A stretch of DNA of 64,000 nucleotides, taken from contig OZ038527.1 of the NCBI GenBank assembly GCA_964036665.1, positions 19,242,221 through 19,306,220 on the forward strand, written 5' to 3'. The DNA comes from Gordius sp. MW1. Lineage: Eukaryota; Nematomorpha; Gordioida; Gordea; Gordiidae. The notes under the pieces are model-generated. The model saw only the letters and a list, made by a program, of their open reading frames with translations. It had not been told where the DNA came from and searched no databases. Below, one piece after another: positions 37,264-48,691 of this stretch (the first letter of the stretch is position 1; the number at the start of each line of letters is the position of its first letter). The position numbers were made by a program, and so were the translations under genes.

Positions 37264-39165
37264 CATTTAAATACACTTTTGTATATATATTAAAGTTGTT
37301 TTAATATTTATCTATGTAATACTTGCAAATTAAAATTTAAACTACAATCATTTATTATAAAGTTATTCACACGGCTCTTATCATAGGAATGACATCTACC
37401 TTTTGTTATATACTATTTTATCTTTGTTTACAAAGGTCTACACGAAAAAATACTCCGCAACCGGATTAATTTCCTTTTAATGAATTTTATGCTAAACAAC
37501 AACATGTTTTTAGTTTTTCCTCGGTTGTCCTGATTTTGTGATAAATGAGGTTAAAGGGCGAAAAATGACCTTTTTGACGTTTTTTTAGGCTATATTCTCA
37601 CGTTATTTCAAATTTCTTTTTAATCATAATTATATAATTCTATAGACCATTTATTGATCAATAGGATCATTTTATTTTCTTTTATCAACTCTACTTTAAG
37701 CTTTATCTTAGTTTAGCTGAACACCCTCCTCGGCTTAAAATTCCTCCCATTATATCCATTGACGTATCCTTCTTGTGTGCTTGGCTAAATATGGGGGCGA
37801 TTAGAAAAGATGGAGAAAGATCCATGTACTCTAACATGTATTCTCTTTTACCAAACATAGTGGGACGAATTTTAATGCGGGGAGGGGGTTCAGACAAACG
37901 GGTGGAAAACTAAAAGTAGAGATGAACCAAGAAAAATAGAATTATCATGTAAGATTATATTTATTAAAAATAGATTTAAAATGGGAGGGGATATAGCATT
38001 AAAACGTTAAAAAGGCCATTTTTACATCTTCTATATCAATAATAAAATCTGGACGACCCAACTAAAAACATATTATTGTTCAGCCTAAATTATTTTAAAA
38101 TTATTGATTAGATCACGGGATGTAATCACAAAGTTATTATTTATAGACCTGAGTTATTTATATAAGTTTATTAGGTTTCACGTAAACATATTAATAAGAG
38201 TAATAGTCTATCTAGGGCCCTGGAAATATCAACTTAGTTATTTTTTGAGGTCAAAATTAGTGATTTAAGATCTTGATTTTCATCTATAGAAAAATGTGGG
38301 ATTGGATTATGTTCAAAGTTAAATTGTTTAAAATGAATCTAGAACTAATCCCATCACAGTCTTTGATTATTTCGATTAATTAATGTTTTAATAATACAGA
38401 ACCTTTAATAAGTATAAACGAAATTGTAGACGCGATCAAATCGTACATGACAACGGAAGCGTTCTAATATTTGTACGAATTATATCATTAGTGTTCAATC
38501 AAATGTAAAAATTATCGAAAGTTATGGTTATTCTGGTTAAAGATTATTCAAGATCTAAAAATATTGGTGGTAACTTAAAAAGTAATCTAAGATGTATGAT
38601 AAATCGCTTTATGAAACCTGTAATTGTTAGTTTGCTTTGTAAAATAGATTCCTTAAAATATTGAAGTGCAATTTTGCAATATGACTAAATGCTATAATGG
38701 CATAAAAAGAAGGTTACACATAAAAAATTTATTAAAAAAGGTACATAGATTACATCGGAAATTAAAAATCTATTACCATTACTTTGTATCTGGATTAGAA
38801 ATGATGAGTAAATCCTTAAATAAGTAAATTCTTACAAATTTTGGTTTCATATGAGTAGATAGGGTAATGAATTAATAAGCCCAGGCAGCATTGCTGGATA
38901 TTAAAATCGATAAAAGGGAATGAAATTTATATAATTAAACATTAAACTAAGTAGGAGTGTATTAGAAAATCGTAATTATTTGAGTATTTAACAACAAACA
39001 GTGAATTTTATGATAAAATTGATATTTATAATAATCAGTGTCAAGGAAAACTGTTGTCGCAATTTATTAGAGAAATAATAATATAAATTACCATAATATG
39101 AAAAAATCTGGGTACTAAATTTTATAAAAGATGGATTTATTAAGTAAACAAAAAGAGGAATAAAG
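37264..39165. repeat. Intergenic, with a copy of the 2.3-3.5 kb repeat at about 37.7-38.16 kb
   Basis: About 37770-37910 (TTGTGTGCTTGGCTAAATATGGGGGCG … ACATAGTGGGACGAATTTTAAT) matches 2785-2950, and 37915-38160 matches the adjoining tandem unit (AAAACTAAAAACATATT.TTGT.CAG). So the foldback arm and the unit moved together. The rest, to 39165, is AT-rich with nothing recognised. Confidence 0.6.
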
Positions 39166-39765
39166 TACATGGGCGCCAGGATTGGAATGAGAGGGAGGCA
39201 ATAATGCTTTAGGGAGGCGCAAAATGATAATTTTTTGAAAAACCGGAGGGCGGGGGCAGCCGTCTCTCCTCGCTACCCCCTGATTACGCCTATGATAAAG
39301 TCTTAAAAGTTCTTATTTGAATAATAAACATGCTCGATCTGCCTGCATGTGTTAATAAGTGGAATATAATCCCATTCTGTGCCTCCTTAACCATAATTAG
39401 ATATGCATTAATCTATTAGATTTAAACATAGGGCTATAACATTAATGAGCACAGAAAAAAACTCATCTCACACTAATCCTAGTATGAAGATGATGTCTAA
39501 AAGATGGGATTATCTTTACAAAAGGCAGTCCAATAATAATGTGTTTAGATTTATATTCCCGTATAAGAAGGGGAGATTATGTTATCTTGAATATTTCGAT
39601 GCATGGAAGGAACCAGCATTGGAATTAGAGGGAGGCAATAATTATTTTGGGAGGGGTATGATCAATTTTTAAAATTTTAACCATTGTTTTAATAAATTTG
39701 AACAAATTTTTACATTTAGAGGGGGCAGCCACCCCTCTCTGCCCCCCTTGGCTACGCCCATGTTT
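39166..39765. mobile_element. Two GGGCGTAGCC-family inverted-repeat elements
   Basis: Copy 1, about 39169-39295, runs from CATGGGCGCCAGGATTGGAA to TGATTACGCCTATG. Copy 2, about 39600-39760, runs from GCATGGAAGGAACCAGCATTGGAATTAG to CTTGGCTACGCCCATG. Both have a TTGGAAT.AGAGGGAGGCAATAAT left subterminal region and GGGGGCAGCC near the right end. Between them an open frame at 39445 (about 50 residues before it runs into copy 2) is not supported as a gene. Confidence 0.6.
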
Positions 39766-39769
39766 GAAT

Positions 39770-39815
39770 ATAGACTAATAAAACCATAGACTGCCGAACA
39801 GCTGATTTTTACCAT
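39770..39815. repeat. Dispersed repeat end, shared with 63.1 kb
   Basis: ATAGACTAATAAAACCATAG followed by ACTGCCGAACAGC recurs at about 63102-63134 with one change. Further similarity after it is patchy (GCTGCCATCTT against GCCGCCATTTT). This suggests the end of an undescribed dispersed element abutting the microsatellite. Confidence 0.5.
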
Positions 39816-39861
39816 TAAAATCATTCATGCACCCATATAGCTGCCATCTTAAAGGAAAAAC

Positions 39862-40614
39862 TATGTATGTATGTATGTATGTATGTATGTATGTATGTAT
39901 GTATGTATGTATGTATGTATGTATGTATGTATGTATGTATGTATGTATGTATGTATGTATGTATGTATGTATGTATGTATGTATGTATGTATGTATGTAT
40001 GTATGTATGTATGTATGTATGTATGTATGTATGTATGTATGTATGTATGTATGTATGTATGTATGTATGTATGTATGTATGTATGTATGTATGTATGTAT
40101 GTATGTATGTATGTATGTATGTATGTATGTATGTATGTATGTATGTATGTATGTATGTATGTATGTATGTATGTATGTATGTATGTATGTATGTATGTAT
40201 GTATGTATGTATGTATGTATGTATGTATGTATGTATGTATGTATGTATGTATGTATGTATGTATGTATGTATGTATGTATGTATGTATGTATGTATGTAT
40301 GTATGTATGTATGTATGTATGTATGTATGTATGTATGTATGTATGTATGTATGTATGTATGTATGTATGTATGTATGTATGTATGTATGTATGTATGTAT
40401 GTATGTATGTATGTATGTATGTATGTATGTATGTATGTATGTATGTATGTATGTATGTATGTATGTATGTATGTATGTATGTATGTATGTATGTATGTAT
40501 GTATGTATGTATGTATGTATGTATGTATGTATGTATGTATGTATGTATGTATGTATGTATGTATGTATGTATGTATGTATGTATGTATGTATGTATGTAT
40601 GTATGTATGTATGA
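39862..40614. repeat. (TATG)n microsatellite, about 188 uninterrupted copies
   Basis: About 753 bp of perfect tetranucleotide with no visible interruption. All three plus-strand frames and some minus-strand frames are open through it, giving chance frames of 250-350 codons (MYVC or IHTY repeats). These are artefacts. The assembled length may differ from the true length. Confidence 0.98.
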
Positions 40615-41039
40615 TTGCCACGAAGACGCCCAAGAGTTTAGTAAGTGCAATCTAAGGTTGGGACCCTTCTTAAGCCAAAAGGCGCATAAGGCCACGTTGA
40701 TGACAACGTGTGTAATGTTCCTGTAACAAATTTGATTAATATGCAGTGTAATTATAGCATGTTTATATGTATTACCCAAATCTATAAGAATTAAAGAGAA
40801 CATTCTGGGTGAGCTTTTAATACGAATGAGATGTACGCGCACTTGTAGTTGAAAGACAAGATAGTTGGTTCTTCGAGAACTCTATCAATAGTTTCCTATC
40901 TTGCATTATTGTAAAAATTGAATCCCAGTCCTGACCTAATAATTGAATTTCATGAAAAGTCTTGTGAAGGCAACTGCCGTTGCACTTCAAGCCCCCTAGT
41001 GAAAGAGGATACCAGAACAGGGAAGACAGGCAATAGTTT

Positions 41040-43650
41040 GTACCTTTCCTTCGGGCCTGATGTGCTAAAAAATTCCATTTCCTTGTTAACTTAATATTTT
41101 TAACTGGAGGATCTTACAACGCATCCACAGATTTTCGTTTGTTATCGTTGCCGGATAAAAGATTCGACATACAATTCGTAGCATTTTGTTGATGTTAACT
41201 TCAAGTTTTTTAATGCCGGGGGCACGCAACGACCAAGATTCATACCCATAAAGAAGTGTCGGTACATAACTTTAAAGATCCTCAGGCGGGTGTTGAGGAA
41301 CAGTTGGCGCGAGGCCAGATTGCCGAACAAGAGTAAAATTTTACAAGGGTTCGCCGGAGCTTTAATTCCAAGTCTCCGTCAGCGTAAGTATCCTCTGTTA
41401 GTTCTACTCCTAGATATTTTACTCTGTGGAATGCTTGTATTGGGTTATTTTCAATAATTAACTCCTCCTCTGATTGATTATTTATTACAAGCATAGAGCA
41501 CTTACCAGCATTTATAAACACCCCTGCTTGTTTCGCCTGAGTAGCAAATCTATCAACCGTAAATTGAGCCTGTGATACAGACGAAGCTATAAGGCATATA
41601 TCATCCCCGAAAAGTATTGATGATATGTTGATACCGTTTACATTGATGCCATCGTAGCCAAGTAAAGACCGCTTTACGATCAAGTCCATCGCTATTATAA
41701 AAAGAAGAGGGTACAGTGGACAGCCCTGTCTAACTCCCATTGTCACTGGGATCGGGTCTGATTTGTGTTGTATATGCGTTACTATTATTTTCATGACTTT
41801 GTAGATCAGGAAGATCATGAGGATCAATTTTTTGGGGATTCCCAATAGACATAGTTACTCCCAAATGTAAAGATGGAAAAGGGAGTCAAACGCTTTCGAA
41901 ATGTCTAGGAAGACTAAACCAAAGGGTCCCCACTGGAACGCGACACATCTATCATGTTTCTCATGGGATGATGTGTTCCGTTGTGGTCCGACATTTCCTG
42001 AACCCTGCTTGATTATGTTTGAGGATGCCCTCAACCTCATTATATAATCTGTTGTAGATTATTTTTATGAATATTTTGGACTCAAGATTTATAATTGTGA
42101 TTCCCCTGTAATTGTTAAGATCTGATGGGTCTCCTTTCTTAAAAGCTTGATAAGACGCCCTTGTGACCAGGATTACGGTGCCTCTTCTTTCGCCCAGACT
42201 TTACAAAAGAGTAGATGTAGCAAAGTACCAGAGACGTACTAATCCGCTCTCAGTGCCTCTGAGGTAGTTCCAATCAAGTCAGCCGCTTTGTGGGTTTTAA
42301 GTGATTTGATTGCTCTGTTGATGCCGATGGTGGGTCAGTTAATATTAGGAGTTCCAGAGGTCCTTTAAAATTTATTTAAAATCTCTGAAGATGTCCAATA
42401 CCGGCACTTTAAACTGGGGGGACAAAATAGATCTAAAGTTAAGCTCCCATGTTTTGGTTTGCACCAAGGAATCATTTGACTCACTAACTGTTTTTATGTT
42501 GTAGTATGCCCTTTGTGAAAACGAGCTACGATTCAGGCTTTTTATTATGCTGAATAGTTGGTGGGTATTATTTGGCCGCCGCCTCTGCTTCGCTAGTTCG
42601 CGAATCAATATAAGCTATTTTATCCTGTCTTATGCTTGACTTGATGCGCTTGCTGAGGACCAACAGGCAAGAGGATTTGTAGGGGAAATTTTTAGCATCG
42701 GAAAAAGGTTAATTTCTTGGTTTTTGTCTTCATTCGATTCTGGCACTTGGGGCTTTAGCAAATATAGCTGATATTTTCAGACTCAACTCATTGATGGGTA
42801 AAGTAGAAAAATTTATATTTCTAAATTTGGAGCGTAGATAATCCCTGAATTCGGTTGTACCTGATAAAACTTGTGGCCTTATCGTTGAATTATTGCGCAA
42901 TGATGGTATTTTTAAGGTGGCTGATTTCACTATACCAGCTCAGCTGCTATGGCGCCGTGATCCGCCTTTCAATTATTGTGTCCTGTATAACACAAAAGTT
43001 TTTAACAATTTTATAATGCCGTGATCTGCACAGCAGTTGATCTATTAAATGTAGCCAGCTAATCTGTGGGTAGCTTGGAAAAAGTAGAGGCAAAACGCCA
43101 CTTTAACACTCTACACCATTTTTTCAGAAAATCCCACTTCTATTGTTTGTGCCCAAAGATCTAGGGCCAACCAAGCCAGGGTCATCACGATCAGTGTACT
43201 TAACAGAAGAGTTGAAGTCGCCAATGATAACGGGCAATGATCTGCGATTTAGAGTTTTGATCTTTCGTGAAAGGAGAGTGAAGAAATCTTTCAATATTTA
43301 AAGTTTATATGACGACGTGGGGACATAGACGTTTATCAATAAAAGAGTGCGTGACCCAAATGTGACATTGAGGATGAAGATTCTGTCATTAACCCAATCG
43401 ATACTCGACATTGAGAGACGTTTATTTATAATTGTGGACATTCCTGCGGCTGAGTTCTTATTGATACCCGCATAATATCATGTGTAGTCTGGGTATGCAC
43501 TATCAACTCTGGAGAAGGGGATCCGGGTTTTTTGTAAGCACAGAACGTCCAGTTTATATTTTCTAGAGAATGTTATTATACATTGTTGATTCCCTTCCAC
43601 CATTAAGGTATTAATGTTTAATGATGCAATCTTAATCCGCATGATTGCTT
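41040..43650 (-). mobile_element. Degenerate non-LTR retrotransposon (endonuclease and reverse transcriptase remnants)
   Basis: The minus strand reads, 5' to 3': an APE-type endonuclease remnant near 43410-43300 (IDWVNDRIFILNVTFGSRTL then NVYVPTS); linker remnants at 42930-42370; reverse transcriptase motif A near 41915 (FLDISKAFDSLFH); then a 187-codon frame at 41845-41282 with MGVRQGCPLYPLLF and motif C FGDDICLIAS in place of the usual FADD; then YLGVELTED. Several frames are needed, so it is inactive. It is not the RTE element of 20-25 kb. No target duplication was found. Confidence 0.75.
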
Positions 43651-44271
43651 ATATTTTGTCCGGAATATTCTTATGAAAGCGCTTCCACTGATATTATTAG
43701 TTAAGATTTGGGCGAGGGGTTAGTGTTAGTTTAACTATGGATAATGACAAGATTTTTTACATTTAGGCGACTTTGAATTCGTATCAGCGCAAAGTTAATG
43801 TAAATTACAGCTGGTCGCTTTTTAATCGTTACGAATCTGGTTCAATTGACAAAAGTTCATTTGTAAAAATCTCTAAATATCTAAATCTAACCCTATATCT
43901 AAATCTAACCCTTGCCCTTGCCTATATTACATTTTGCCTATATACATTTTGCACAGAAGTGAAATTTACAAAATAAATGATAATAATATTGGAAGACTTA
44001 CCAAACGCAGAGGGTTTTAAGTCACACTTATAACTGCGCATGCGCATAAGCAATTATTGCCTGTATTAGATTTTGTGGAGTTAAAAACATAAAAAAGTTA
44101 TTAAACTAGCATGCGCATAAGCAATTATTGTCTATATTAAATTTTGACTATGTTAGATTTTGCACAGAAGCGATTTTTTTAAAGAACGGGAGTTTAGAGA
44201 TTTAGAGATTTTTACAAATGAACTTTTGTCAATTGAAACGATACCAATCGTTACACGTAAGTTTAGAGAAA
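43651..44271. repeat. Foldback element directly upstream of UBE2J1
   Basis: Bases 43841-43877 and 44201-44237 are perfect 37-bp inverted repeats (starting TTCAATTGACAAAAGTTC and ending GAACTTTTGTCAATTGAA). Between them are two direct copies of GCATGCGCATAAGCAATTAT (about 44037 and 44109) and the AATCTAACCC…TATATTACATTTTG repeat also seen at 16.28 kb. The right arm ends 34 bp before the UBE2J1 start codon, so the promoter or 5' UTR lies in or next to the element. An open frame at 43773 lies wholly in this repeat and is not called. Confidence 0.8.
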
Positions 44272-46517
44272 ATGAGTAACCCTCAATACAACCTAAGAAG
44301 TTCAGGTAACAAATAGTTATATCTTGGCATAAATTATTTAGCTGTAAAACGGCTAATGAAGGAAGCTGAAGAGTTGCGGGATGCGACGAAGCTTTTTTTT
44401 GCTCAACCTTTAGAAGTATAGAAATTGTTGTTTAAATCTTATGCAATTTAGGATAATTTATTTGAATGGCATTTTACGGTACGCGGTCCCAGGGATTCGG
44501 ATTTTGAAAATGGTCTTTATCATGGACGCATAATCCTGCCTTCAGACTATCCAATGAAGCCCCCTAACATTATACTTCTCACAGTGAATTATTGGATTGT
44601 TAATGTTGATAACATATTAGCCATTTCTTTTTTTTCTTTAATATAATTGCTTAAAAAATAACTACTTTGCATTTATATGCCATTTAAGATATTATATTAC
44701 TGTGTACTGCTATATATTAAATTAATAAGGTTTTACCATAACTAATTTGTTCATTTCTTTAGCTTTTTTGTTTCTTCAATCAACATTCTTGATAACAATT
44801 CTATACTCTAACATTGTGCTATAAATTTAAATTTTGCCAAAAGTTATTTAAAAATAATAATGCTTAATTATAAACATATTTATTTTTTGCATAATATTAA
44901 CAATTGTAAATAATAATAAATTTTACTATAAGGCCCATTTTAACAATAGTGATTAAATGTAAGTTGATAAAATTTATTTTGTTTTGCATGCTGATAAATT
45001 TTATCATTCAGTGGCTACTCTTGATTATCCTATTAGATAAATACCAACAAAATTTTCCACCTTTCATTTCCCAAATACAAAAGCCTATCTTTTTCATTCA
45101 ACTTTTATTACATGCCTTTTTGCATATAGCCTAATGGTAGGTTTGAAATAAACAAAAAGATTTGCCTTAGTATATCAGGCTATCACCCAGAATCTTGGCA
45201 ACCATCCTGGTCAAGTATTATTATAAAGTTGAATAAAAATGCAACAAGTATTGTTGTTAGTTCGAACAGCTTTGTTGGCTATTATTGGTTTTATGCCAAC
45301 ACATGGGGGTGGCTCTATTGGTTCCTTAGAATATCCTTCAGAAGAGAGGAAAAAATTAGCCATTAAGTAAGTCAATACTATCTATTTATGGGGTTTTGAA
45401 TTTAGTCATTTGTTGAAGAATATGTTTTGTTTTTTACATTATAAAATAATTTTAATGAAGATGAATAGCCTTTAAGTTTATATAAATACCTTTAATTTTT
45501 ATAATCTTTTATTGGAATGATCAATAATATAATAACTTTTACAACATGTATTTTAGAATTGTAACCACAACTTTTAAGACTGATGGATCTTAGTAATTTA
45601 TTTATTTTTTTTTAATGTAATTATATCATCTAGATCAAGAGACTGGTTATGTCCTACTTGTGGAAGCATAAAAAATAAGTTAGTGGAAGAAGACGTTAAC
45701 TCGACGCCCGATTCCATGCATCAGGAAGCAAAAAATTTAGCCAATCAAATCAGTTTTAAAGTGAGAACACGAACTTTTTTGAAGTTCTTTCATTTTACAT
45801 ATTTGATAATTTTTAAAATTTGGAGAATATACAACAATATTTTGACTTAAAGCTTTACTAAACCAAAAAGAAAGTTATTATTAACACCGCCGTTTCACCT
45901 AAACTAATCTAACTTCCATTTTTTTATTTCGTTCAATAGAATTTTACGCTTTTTTTTGCAAAACTTAACTTTTTGGATGCATGGCTTATATTTAAATTAT
46001 TTATTATATAACATTGTAGCATTTTAAAGGTATCGTTATAATTTTATGCGTTACTCGTTAGGGAGAAGGAGAAAAAAATGGGACGCCCCCTAAAGAAGAT
46101 GAGCAGTCGGGGCAAAATGGTCATACAGCACCCGAGCCCGGCGACAGACCTCCTCAATCATCACCCATAACCCCCGAAGAAACGCTGATTGAAAAGGGGA
46201 ACGCGTTGCTTAATACCCTCCCCTCCACTAGTCCCGGCCGAGAAATGCTTAATCGTAGGATGGAAATGTTACAACGCCAAAAAGGAGCACACCAGACCAC
46301 AGCAAAAAATGGAGCCGAACCTAGTTCCAATGAGCACAACCATGGGCAAAACCAGGGGGCCGAAACATCGCCTGGCGATAGTTTGATTTGTTTCAACTTG
46401 TTGATCGGAATCATAGCACTCCTGCTAGCCCTGTTGATAGGGCGCAGACTTTACGTGGCTAATGCTTGGCGTTTTTATTCCGACAATTCGGGTGGTGGGA
46501 ATCGAGATGAATTTTGA
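44272..46517 (+). CDS. UBE2J1: UBE2J1, ER-membrane ubiquitin-conjugating enzyme E2 J1
   Basis: A tail-anchored E2 that works in ER-associated degradation with ER ubiquitin ligases. Seven exons with agreeing phases: 44272-44305, 44342-44415, 44452-44583, 45130-45214, 45261-45366, 45634-45760, 46062-46517; 337 residues (human 318). It follows the family nearly end to end: AVKRLMKEAEELRDAT, DNLFEWHFTVRGPRDSDFE, GLYHGRIILPSDYPMKPPNI, NGRFEINKKICLSISGYHPE with the catalytic Cys at residue 92, then SIRTALLAIIGFMPT and IGSLEYPSEERKKLA. The linker after about 187 is Pro/Gly/Gln-rich and poorly conserved. A hydrophobic C-terminal anchor (about 294-312, FNLLIGIIALLLALLIG) is followed by RRLYVAN, as in the vertebrate enzyme. 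SIRTALLA and the anchor separate it from UBE2J2. The gene looks intact. Confidence 0.97.
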
Positions 46518-48691
46518 AGTAAAATCACCTCCTTCCCCCCTTCACACGTTTGACAATACTCCCTCCCACACAAACACGTACGGTTTCCTTTGAATTAAGA
46601 TTGAACATCTTTCGACATGGGTCGCACAGTTTAGCCAAATGTTAAACTACCAATAAAATGTATATTGTGGCCATTTATACTACATCCTTGGACAGGCCTT
46701 ACTAAAATATAATTCTACGATCACATGAATCCACTATTGTAATATGGCATGTCTTAAAGCAAGTGAACTCTTATACTGCTGTGCGTTGTATTGTCTGAAA
46801 TGTTCGATTTTTATGAAAAATTCCGTTATATATATACATAATTTTGCCTCGTTATGATATTTTATCATCTTCCCTGATACCCGAATTCTTTCCACGTCAT
46901 ATTAAGCTAATATTGTAAATATTTACAAATTATTTATCAAATTTTTAAATCTTTTATGATGAATTTATTTTGGATATGAAATATCGCGATTTTTGAAATT
47001 ACATAAAATGTTATATATATCAAATTGCGTGGGGATCGTCATTGTATTTACCGATTTTTGGGCGACAATACATCAATCGTTTATGACATCAATTATATTT
47101 AATACATTGCATGGAATTTATATGCGATTAATTGTTTTTAAAAAGTTTTGTTATGTTTGAAATAAAATTTTAATCGTTTTTAAGTAACAACTCTCATTCT
47201 AGGCTTGCTCTAAAATTGGGGAATTATTGTCAATAATTGAAATTAGCACTATCAAATAGCGGTAAATTTAGAATAAATTAACTTTTGTAGGCTGCAAGAA
47301 AGTTCGAACTTCTTTTTATATAACCTTACTAGAGTAGGAATATAGCAGTAGGTTTGAAAGCGTTCCCATTTATTTTGCGTGTTTAACCTCATAAAGCTAA
47401 ATCTAGTATTGTCAATAATAATAATTTAATTTGTGCGTTCAACGCAAATTATTATTTATTCTAACTTTAAATAACATTGTTGTTAAGCCGAACTCATAAG
47501 ACTGATCTATTAAAAATCCAAGTTTATATAAGTCAATTTTTTAAAAGGCGCCTAAAAAATTAATTGATAAAACTTTAAAAAATTGAAAATTAAACAATGT
47601 GTTATCCATTTTTCTAAAGCACGGCTCGGGCCCAAAATTTCTAATTATAAAATTAGGAGCTAGGCCCGCGCGCCAAATTTTTTTTATATGCAGGGTTCTG
47701 GTCAGGTCCAGTCCAAAATTTCAACAACTAGAGAAATGTAAAAATAACTATAACAAAACATATTTTTGGTAAAGTTTTTTATGAACAATTTGACGCATAA
47801 AATATAATTAAAAACTATAAAAAGAATTATTAAAGTATTACATGTCTACCTTCAACTGAACAAGTGTTGGAAATATCATTAATCATTTGTGATATATAAA
47901 CCTTCAAGAACTAAATTTTTTAAAATTCAAACCAGTTTAACATATGCATGCTTTTAAATTTGGGCATAAGAATCTTGATATTTTATGATTAATGTCTAAA
48001 CTCAGATCGTAAAACTCTAGACATCTAAAAGCGAGACTTTTCAATTCTGTATTTTTAATCATGGAAATCACTAAATGATGTTTCAATTATAGGAATATAA
48101 AACCATCAAATGCAAAGTTAGTTTTAAGTCTGCTTCTAACTCAACACTTGCAATCTTAAAAACCTTAAGAAGGTAATAAACTCCTTAATATTTTGGTGAT
48201 CTTGTCGAGCCTTCATTTAGCTTTTTATTCCACTATAAATGATCACGTTTTTTAAGACAGCTACGCCATCTGGTACCAACCTAATCGGTATAAAATTCCT
48301 TTTATATCCTTTCACCGAAAATTAGTCGGGTTCATTTTTGATCCATTTCTAACATAATTTTTATTAACTTTTACCTAATAAATTTTATAATGTGATATAT
48401 TGCCTTTAATAGACAAGACTATTTGTTTTTAAATATTTTAAATTTAAAGCCTCTGATATTTAAGGCTCAGCAGCCCGTGCAAGTCTAGTTATAGGGTACA
48501 AAACATGTATGAATTAAATGTAAAACCATTCCTAATTAATTTTAATTCTTTAAAAATCATTGACACTATTTTACTAAATTTAACTTGATTTAATTTGACA
48601 ATATTTATAAATATTAAAATAATTTATTAAACAGTTTATATACATATGATCCGGTTAGACAACAATACTCTAAGTGGGATAAAACAGATTT
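46518..48691. other. Intergenic between convergent UBE2J1 and RAD54L2 genes
   Basis: Contains the 3' UTRs of both genes and AT-rich DNA. About 47620-47700 has GC-rich GGCTCGGGCCCAAAATTTC tracts related to the 2.0-2.3 kb repeat. Nothing else is recognised. Confidence 0.5.

Noticed and set aside
39775..40842. Open frames of 247-355 codons across the microsatellite (MYVC or IHTY repeats).
   Set aside because: A 4-bp repeat without a stop codon in these phases gives long frames by arithmetic alone; no unique protein sequence is conserved.
44949..45134. A hydrophobic 61-codon frame inside UBE2J1.
   Set aside because: It lies in the intron before exon 4 of UBE2J1 and ends at that exon's acceptor.
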